Shown here piece by piece: positions 6,372 to 10,075 of a stretch of DNA of 10,075 nt. A model generated the notes under the pieces. It made no database searches. It saw only the letters and a list, made by a program, of their open reading frames with translations, and had not been told where the DNA came from. Position 1 is the stretch's first letter, and each line of letters begins with the position of its first letter. Where the stretch lies: the NCBI GenBank assembly GCA_031280335.1, contig JAITGZ010000111.1, positions 1 to 10,075 on the forward strand. Reading direction: 5' to 3'. The position numbers and the translations under genes were made by a program. The stretch is from Deltaproteobacteria bacterium. GTDB taxonomy: Bacteria > Desulfobacterota > Desulfovibrionia > Desulfovibrionales > Desulfovibrionaceae.

Positions 6372-6423
6372 GCGTCAGCTCCTTTGCGGTACTTTAGCCA
6401 TAGCTTCGCCAGGTTTTGGCTGG

Positions 6424-6442
6424 AGCGTTTTAAGGAAACGCT
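6424..6442. repeat. Short inverted repeat between higA and the autotransporter gene
   Basis: AGCGTTT (6424-6430) and AAACGCT (6436-6442) form a 7-bp stem with a five-base loop. It lies about 50 bases upstream of the autotransporter start on the minus strand. No U-run follows, so an operator or leader hairpin is as likely as a terminator. A longer-loop inverted repeat, CCCCTTA (6466-6472) with TAAGGGG (6495-6501), sits between it and the end of higA. I found no convincing promoter in 6372-6554. Confidence 0.4.
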
Positions 6443-6554
6443 GAATAACATAATCTTCCATGTTGCCCCTTATGATTTTCCCCGCCCCAGGCTGTAAGGG
6501 GGTCAGCTTTTCGCCCTGGTCAATTACTCCAGAGCTAGAGACGGGGAAATATGG

Positions 6555-6890
6555 TCATGCGGACGGCTGCTCCTCTGCGGCATCGGACAAACCCGGCAAA
6601 GGAGAAATTTTTTGCCATTCGCCGGGCGTATGTTCACAGTCCCATAAATCCCGATTTTGTTGCAGATTCAGCCATAATTCCGGGCCGGTATCAAAAGCGC
6701 GTCCAAGACGCTGTGCCATGTCCGGCGTGATACTGCCGCGCTCGTTGACCACCTTGGAAAGCGTCTTGCGAGATACGCCCAGATGTTGCGCCAGAGCGGT
6801 AACAGTCATGTCCAGCGGTTCCAGATAATGCGCCCGGATAATGGCTCCAGGATGCGAGGGCCGGCGGCTTCTTTGGGAACGTTCAAGCAT
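6555..6890 (-). CDS. higA: HigA-type antitoxin, XRE-family helix-turn-helix
   Basis: The antidote and probable autorepressor of the HigB toxin encoded just upstream. Of its 111 residues, RRPSHPGAIIRAHYLEPLDM (9-28) is the typical HigA/VapI opening. The DNA-binding helix-turn-helix follows at about 29-62, with LGVSRKTLSKVVN (37-49) including the recognition helix. ITPDMAQRLGRAFDTGPELWLNLQ (54-77) is the family's conserved second half, followed by a less conserved tail of some 30 residues. The start at 6890 has GAGG seven bases upstream, and the gene begins 12 bases after the higB stop, so the two are translationally close and certainly one operon. Toxin-first order is the standard HigBA arrangement. 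The family is clear; which DNA site it binds is not, but candidate palindromes lie upstream of higB. Confidence 0.93.
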   Translation of the reverse strand: MLERSQRSRRPSHPGAIIRAHYLEPLDMTVTALAQHLGVSRKTLSKVVNERGSITPDMAQRLGRAFDTGPELWLNLQQNRDLWDCEHTPGEWQKISPLPGLSDAAEEQPSA

Positions 6891-6902
6891 GGGTGCGCCT
6901 CA

Positions 6903-7181
6903 TCAATGATAATCTTGACAATTTACCACATGGGCGTTTTCGCCCTCAAAACGAAAAGTCAACCGCCAATTGCCGGAAACCTTGACCGCCCAATGTTCTC
7001 GCAACGCGCCCTTTAGCCTGTGCAACCCGGAACCGGGAAAATCCATTCCCTTGATATTGGCGGACGCATCCAACCGGTCAAGCAGAAGTTCCTGTCTGGC
7101 GGCGTGTTTTACTTGGATGCCCTTGGTTGATCCATAAAGAAAGAAATTTTCCAAACCTTTACGGGCAAAACTCTCAATCAC
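6903..7181 (-). CDS. higB: HigB-type toxin, RelE-superfamily mRNA interferase
   Basis: In the family, HigB binds the ribosome and cuts mRNA during translation; HigA neutralises it. The 92 residues start MIESFARKGLENFFLYGSTKGI, the standard HigB opening. The C-terminal catalytic sheet includes WAVKVSGNWRLTFRF (64-78), with Asn71-Trp72-Arg73, and ends in the characteristic QDYH (89-92). Length and these residues are all normal, so the toxin looks intact. The start is GTG at 7181, supported by AAGAGG at 7189-7194, seven bases upstream. The weaker start codon may help keep toxin below antitoxin. higA follows after 12 bases. Whether the toxin is active cannot be judged from sequence alone. Confidence 0.93.
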   Translation of the reverse strand: MIESFARKGLENFFLYGSTKGIQVKHAARQELLLDRLDASANIKGMDFPGSGLHRLKGALREHWAVKVSGNWRLTFRFEGENAHVVNCQDYH

Positions 7182-7191
7182 AATGTAACCT

Positions 7192-7205
7192 CTTGGGTAC
7201 CAAAG
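7192..7205. promoter_or_regulatory. Near-palindrome overlapping the higB ribosome site, candidate HigA operator
   Basis: CTTGGGTACCAAAG is a 14-bp palindrome with a single mismatched pair and a GGTACC core. It overlaps the higB Shine-Dalgarno (7189-7194) and, on its other side, a TTGACT box (7204-7209, minus strand). HigA-type antitoxins normally repress their own operon by binding palindromes near the start, so this is the best-placed operator candidate. HigA binding here is inferred, not shown. Confidence 0.45.
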
Positions 7206-7251
7206 TCAAGTTTTCGCCCTCAACCTGTCGAGATAATCGGCTTATTTTGTA

Positions 7252-7280
7252 TAAATTATCAATATAATCAATATAATTTA
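7252..7280. promoter_or_regulatory. AT-rich inverted repeat with tandem ATCAATATA, probable higBA promoter/operator zone
   Basis: TAAATTAT (7252-7259) and ATAATTTA (7273-7280) form inverted half-sites 21 bases apart centre to centre, two helical turns. The interval between them contains ATCAATATA twice in tandem (7258-7266 and 7267-7275). The stretch is far richer in AT than its surroundings and 70-100 bases upstream of higB. Several -35/-10 pairings are possible, so I do not fix one. It may hold the higBA promoter or an independent operator. Confidence 0.35.
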
Positions 7281-7317
7281 ATAACTATCTCCCATATAAA
7301 CCCCCAATATCGCCCCC

Positions 7318-7338
7318 TATTTTTCATGGATGAAAATA
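7318..7338. promoter_or_regulatory. 21-bp imperfect palindrome upstream of the metE promoter
   Basis: TATTTTTCAT and ATGAAAATA are complementary apart from one extra T, centred on 7328. The element lies about 55 bases upstream of the proposed metE -35 box and 140 bases from higB. Its symmetric form and intergenic place suggest a protein-binding site, possibly for a methionine-pathway regulator, but the half-site order TTCA..TGAA is not the MetR pattern TGAA..TTCA, and I cannot name a regulator. Confidence 0.3.
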
Positions 7339-7392
7339 CAGGTCATGGGACAGGTTGGGATAAGTCCGCTCTCCGCCGTTGCTCATCTCGCC

Positions 7393-7421
7393 TTGACAGG
7401 ACTTTTGCTCTTATATATCAA
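7393..7421 (+). promoter_or_regulatory. metE: Sigma-70 promoter of the metE leader
   Basis: TTGACA (7393-7398), a perfect -35 box, is followed after 17 bases by TATCAA (7416-7421), matching four of six -10 bases. Transcription would start near 7428, just before the first riboswitch stem at 7434. That fit makes the call fairly strong. Confidence 0.65.
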
Positions 7422-7433
7422 ATTATCCAGATA

Positions 7434-7577
7434 TTGTGATTAGAAACGGAAAACGGTGAAAATCCGTTGCGGGCGCGCCACTGTAACCGGCAAAAACCAG
7501 CCAAAGCCACTGTTTGCACAATGCGGGCGGGAAGGCGAGGCATCTTGGGCCGGAAGCCAGGAGACGACTAATCACAA
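7434..7577 (+). ncRNA. Cobalamin (B12) riboswitch aptamer in the metE leader
   Basis: Closing stem P1 is perfect over 10 bp: TTGTGATTAG (7434-7443) with CTAATCACAA (7568-7577). In order within it are the conserved GGTGAAAATCC block (7455-7465), GCGGGCGCGCCACTGTAACC (7469-7488), a GCCACTG element (7506-7512), GGGAAGGC (7529-7536), and the B12 box GCCGGAAGCCAGGAGAC (7549-7565, family consensus near GCCGGAAGACCTGCC). These are the standard landmarks of the cobalamin riboswitch, which folds around adenosyl- or related cobalamins. It lies in the 5' leader of metE, whose product is needed only when B12-dependent methionine synthase cannot work. Binding B12 is therefore expected to switch metE off. 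Confidence 0.95.
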
Positions 7578-7717
7578 CGCCGCGATTGGCGCGGCAAGGC
7601 AGTGCTGTCTCGCGTACAGGCAATATGCCCGGACTCGCCCCGGATACTTGTATCCGGCTTTATGTCTGGCTTAGGCAAACGTGAACCGGACTGCTCTTTC
7701 AACTTTTTTGAAAGGAG
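7578..7717 (+). promoter_or_regulatory. Riboswitch expression platform: loop-contact hairpin, terminator-like stem and ribosome-site hairpin
   Basis: Three stems follow the aptamer. GCCGCG-ATTGG-CGCGGC (7579-7595) is placed like the downstream P13 hairpin; TTGGC at 7586-7590 is complementary to GCCAA at 7500-7504 in the aptamer, a candidate loop-loop contact that would sense B12. Next, CCGGATAC and GTATCCGG (7640-7657) form an 8-bp stem followed by CTTTAT, a weak intrinsic-terminator look. Last, CTTTCAA (7696-7702) pairs with TTGAAAG (7708-7714), covering half of the metE Shine-Dalgarno AAAGGAG (7711-7717). Control at translation start, with or without transcription termination, is the likely mechanism. 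The stems are visible; their switching is inferred. Confidence 0.6.
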
Positions 7718-7723
7718 CATCAC

Positions 7724-9985
7724 ATGCAGACTCACATTCTTGGTTTTCCGTCCATCGGGAAACGGCGGGAGCTTAAACAGGCTCTCGAATCATTCTGGAA
7801 AGGCGACCTCTCCGCCGAATCTCTCCTTAAGGCCAGCACCGAACTCAAAAAACAGCATTGGCGGATTCAGAAAGACGCCGGACTCGACTATGTGACCACA
7901 GGGGATTTTTCTCTGTATGATCGAATGCTGGATATTACCTGCATGTTGGGGGCCGTGCCGCCCCGTTTCTCCTGCTGCTTGGGCGATTCCCCGCTGGACA
8001 GGTATTTCAGCCTCGCACGCGGTGATGTGAATCGCAATATTCCAGCCCTGGAAATGACCAAGTGGTTTGACACCAATTATCATTATCTTGTGCCGGAAAT
8101 TGACGCCAACGGGCCGTGGATAATCAGAGGACATCCCGTTGTCGAAGATACCAGACGGGCAAAAGGGCTTGGCTTTTCACCAAAACCTGCGATCATCGGG
8201 CCGTTTACGTGGTTAACTCTGGCAAAAGCGCAGGGCGGCGCTCTCAAATGGCCGCGTTTGAAAGCCGTCATTTCCGCATATGAAAAGCTGCTTGCTGACC
8301 TTACCCCTTACTGCGATTGTATTCAGATTGAGGAGCCGGTGCTTTGCACGGAACTCTTGCCCGAAGAAGCGGCAAACCAGTTCCGTAGGGCATACTCCTC
8401 CCTGAATGCGGCCTGCGGCAACAAGACCCTCATACTGACGACTTATTTCGGACCGCTTGCGGGTAATCTGGAATTGGCCGTTAACTCCGGGTGCGCCGCC
8501 CTGCATATTGATGCGGTACGGGGCAAAGAGCAACTTGATGGAGTGCTGGCCGCGCTCCCCGGCGATATGGTGCTTTCGCTCGGCATTGTTGACGGGCGGA
8601 ATATCTGGAAAACCGACTACACTGACACGATGGCGCTTATTGAACGGACTGTTGCCATTCTTGGTAAAAAACGCGTTTGGCTCGGCTCAAGCTGCTCTTT
8701 GCTCCATTGTCCGGTGGACGTGGAGGAAGAAACGGCTTTGCCCGAACATATCAGAAACCGTATGGCCTTTGCCGTGCAAAAATGTGCGGAACTGGCCGCG
8801 CTGAACGGCATCATTGAAAAAAGCGATGATATGGCATTGAACGAAAACGTGGCGCTTCTAAAAATCGCCGCCGCGCATCCCGACAGCCGGATTGATAAGG
8901 TGCGCGAACGCGCCGCTTCCGTTACCGTTACTGATTTTTCCCGTCACTCGGCGTACTCGGAGCGCCACGCCGCGCAAGCTTGGCTTAAGCTGCCTTTATT
9001 GCCGACGACCTCCATCGGTTCATTTCCGCAAACCGCATCCATCCGCAAGATCCGCCTTGATTACAAACGCGGCGATCTGAACGAATCTGACTACATCACC
9101 GCCATCAAGCGGGAAATCAAGGAGTGCATCGAAAAACAGGAAAAACTCGGTCTGGATGTTCTTGTGCACGGCGAAGCCGAGCGCAACGATATGGTGGAAT
9201 ATTTCGGCCAGCAGCTTGGCGGTTTCTGCTTTACGCAAAACGGGTGGGTGCAGAGTTACGGAAGCCGGTGCGTGAAGCCGCCTGTTATTTACGGTGATGT
9301 GTACCGCAAACATCCCATGACTGTTGATTGGATACTGTACGCGCAATCGCTCACGCAAAAGCCGGTAAAGGGTATGCTCACCGGGCCGGTGACGATTTTG
9401 TGCTGGAGCTTTGTTCGTGACGATTTGGAACGTAGCGAGGTCTGCAAGCAGATTGCGCTCGCTATCCGCGATGAAGTGCAAGACCTGGAAAAGGCAGGTA
9501 TACGAATTATCCAGATTGATGAAGCCGCTTTACGCGAAGGTATGCCGCTGACTAGGGCGGAAGCGGAAATCTATTTGCAATGGGCTGTGTATGCCTTCCG
9601 CCTCGCTTCTTCCGGCGTACAGGACACGACGCAGATACACACGCATATGTGTTACAGCGAATTCAACGCCATTTTGCCCTGGATCGCTAAAATGGATGCG
9701 GATGTTATCAGCATTGAATCCAGCCGTAGCGGCATGGAGCTTTTGGACGCGTTCACCGAGTTCAAGTATCAGGCCCAAGTAGGGCCAGGGGTTTATGACA
9801 TCCATAGCCCGCGCATTCCCTCCGTTGAAGAAATGGTGGAATTGCTGCAAAGAGCCTTGCGGCACATTTCCAAGGAAAAGTTGTGGGTGAATCCTGATTG
9901 CGGCCTGAAAACCCGGCAATGGGAAGAAACCTATCCTTCTCTTGAAAACATGGTCGCCGCCGCGTTGCGAGTACGTGAATTATAA
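7724..9985 (+). CDS. metE: 5-methyltetrahydropteroyltriglutamate-homocysteine methyltransferase (B12-independent methionine synthase)
   Basis: Transfers the methyl group of 5-methyltetrahydropteroyl-triglutamate to homocysteine, the last step of methionine synthesis, using zinc and no cobalamin. Its 753 residues equal the E. coli length, and key residues fall at the same numbers: zinc ligands His641, Cys643 (HMCYSEF), Glu665 (SIESSRSG) and Cys726 (NPDCGLKTR); homocysteine site IGSFPQT (431-437) and Glu484 (HGEAERNDMV); catalytic-region QIDEAALREG (597-606). Residues 1-380 are the N-terminal barrel, which arose by duplication and lacks the zinc ligands, and 425-753 the catalytic barrel. It therefore looks fully functional. 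The ATG at 7724 has AAAGGAG six bases upstream, partly held in a hairpin. The preceding cobalamin riboswitch implies repression by B12. The gene is less GC-rich than glnS or the TPR gene, so acquisition by transfer is possible but not demonstrated. No terminator is evident after the stop. Confidence 0.98.
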   Translation: MQTHILGFPSIGKRRELKQALESFWKGDLSAESLLKASTELKKQHWRIQKDAGLDYVTTGDFSLYDRMLDITCMLGAVPPRFSCCLGDSPLDRYFSLARGDVNRNIPALEMTKWFDTNYHYLVPEIDANGPWIIRGHPVVEDTRRAKGLGFSPKPAIIGPFTWLTLAKAQGGALKWPRLKAVISAYEKLLADLTPYCDCIQIEEPVLCTELLPEEAANQFRRAYSSLNAACGNKTLILTTYFGPLAGNLELAVNSGCAALHIDAVRGKEQLDGVLAALPGDMVLSLGIVDGRNIWKTDYTDTMALIERTVAILGKKRVWLGSSCSLLHCPVDVEEETALPEHIRNRMAFAVQKCAELAALNGIIEKSDDMALNENVALLKIAAAHPDSRIDKVRERAASVTVTDFSRHSAYSERHAAQAWLKLPLLPTTSIGSFPQTASIRKIRLDYKRGDLNESDYITAIKREIKECIEKQEKLGLDVLVHGEAERNDMVEYFGQQLGGFCFTQNGWVQSYGSRCVKPPVIYGDVYRKHPMTVDWILYAQSLTQKPVKGMLTGPVTILCWSFVRDDLERSEVCKQIALAIRDEVQDLEKAGIRIIQIDEAALREGMPLTRAEAEIYLQWAVYAFRLASSGVQDTTQIHTHMCYSEFNAILPWIAKMDADVISIESSRSGMELLDAFTEFKYQAQVGPGVYDIHSPRIPSVEEMVELLQRALRHISKEKLWVNPDCGLKTRQWEETYPSLENMVAAALRVREL

Positions 9986-10017
9986 GCGTGGTCACTCTCT
10001 TTACATTTTGGGTATTA

Positions 10018-10075
10018 TCAGATGGCTTTACTCCAACCGGAAATGATGATCAGCATACCAGCAATGGCAATGGCT
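10018..10075 (-). CDS. C-terminal tip of a probable membrane protein (5' part beyond window)
   Basis: On the minus strand the last 19 codons before a TGA at 10018-10020 read AIAIAGMLIIISGWSKAI. This is one hydrophobic helix with small residues, then a short basic tail, as at the end of multi-spanning transporters such as the DMT/EamA type. It converges on metE with 32 bases between the stops. The fragment is too short to name a family. A plus-strand frame from the ATG at 10022 (MALLQPEMMISIP...) is the alternative, but it lacks a good ribosome site. Confidence 0.4.
   Translation of the reverse strand, partial: AIAIAGMLIIISGWSKAI

Noticed and set aside
7192..7205. GGTACC palindrome as part of a terminator or restriction-related feature
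   Set aside because: It is too short and has no loop or U-run. An operator at the higB start fits its place better.
7456..7674. Short plus-strand open frame within the metE leader
   Set aside because: It lies across conserved riboswitch elements, where RNA structure explains the conservation. No good ribosome site is present.
1..10075. CRISPR arrays, tRNA or rRNA genes, insertion sequences
   Set aside because: I saw no regularly spaced repeats with unique spacers, no cloverleaf-like segment, no rRNA-like stretch, and no transposase or IS ends.

Overview
The window looks like chromosomal DNA of a sulfate reducer of the Desulfovibrio/Bilophila type (Desulfovibrionaceae). The evidence is moderate-to-high GC coding sequence, a Desulfovibrio-style N-terminal module of a giant secreted adhesin, small exported TPR and autotransporter proteins typical of the group, and GC-rich paired-hairpin repeats between genes. 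This assignment is inferred from protein character, not from a marker gene.

Layout, left to right. Positions 1-547 (minus) hold the first 182 codons of a probable LapA/BapA-like repeat adhesin that runs off the left edge. An AT-rich gap (548-855) leads into a cluster of strong hairpins (856-987), including a GC-rich structured repeat. From 983 to 4772, all on the minus strand, lie glnS, dapA 24 nt behind it, and after a hairpin-rich 124-nt spacer an exported TPR protein. A 450-nt non-coding stretch (4773-5222) holds the probable glnS promoter and two more copies of the structured repeat. A secreted protein consisting almost only of an autotransporter beta-barrel follows (5223-6371, minus), then a higB-higA type II toxin-antitoxin operon (6555-7181, minus). 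After an AT-rich divergent intergenic region comes a long plus-strand leader with a clear cobalamin riboswitch controlling metE (7724-9985). At the right edge, 19 codons of a hydrophobic minus-strand reading frame converge on metE and look like the C-terminal end of a membrane protein.

How it fits together: glnS and dapA are housekeeping genes for Gln-tRNA charging and lysine/diaminopimelate synthesis, and are probably co-transcribed. metE is the B12-independent methionine synthase, and its riboswitch should shut it down when B12 is available. The adhesin, TPR and barrel proteins are envelope or surface functions. The TA module is an accessory stability element.

I see no clearly novel multi-gene system. 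The best leads are the three-copy structured repeat, whose two full copies differ by compensatory changes in both stems; the multi-part expression platform of the metE riboswitch; the passenger-less autotransporter; and the non-standard LapG-like site in the adhesin.
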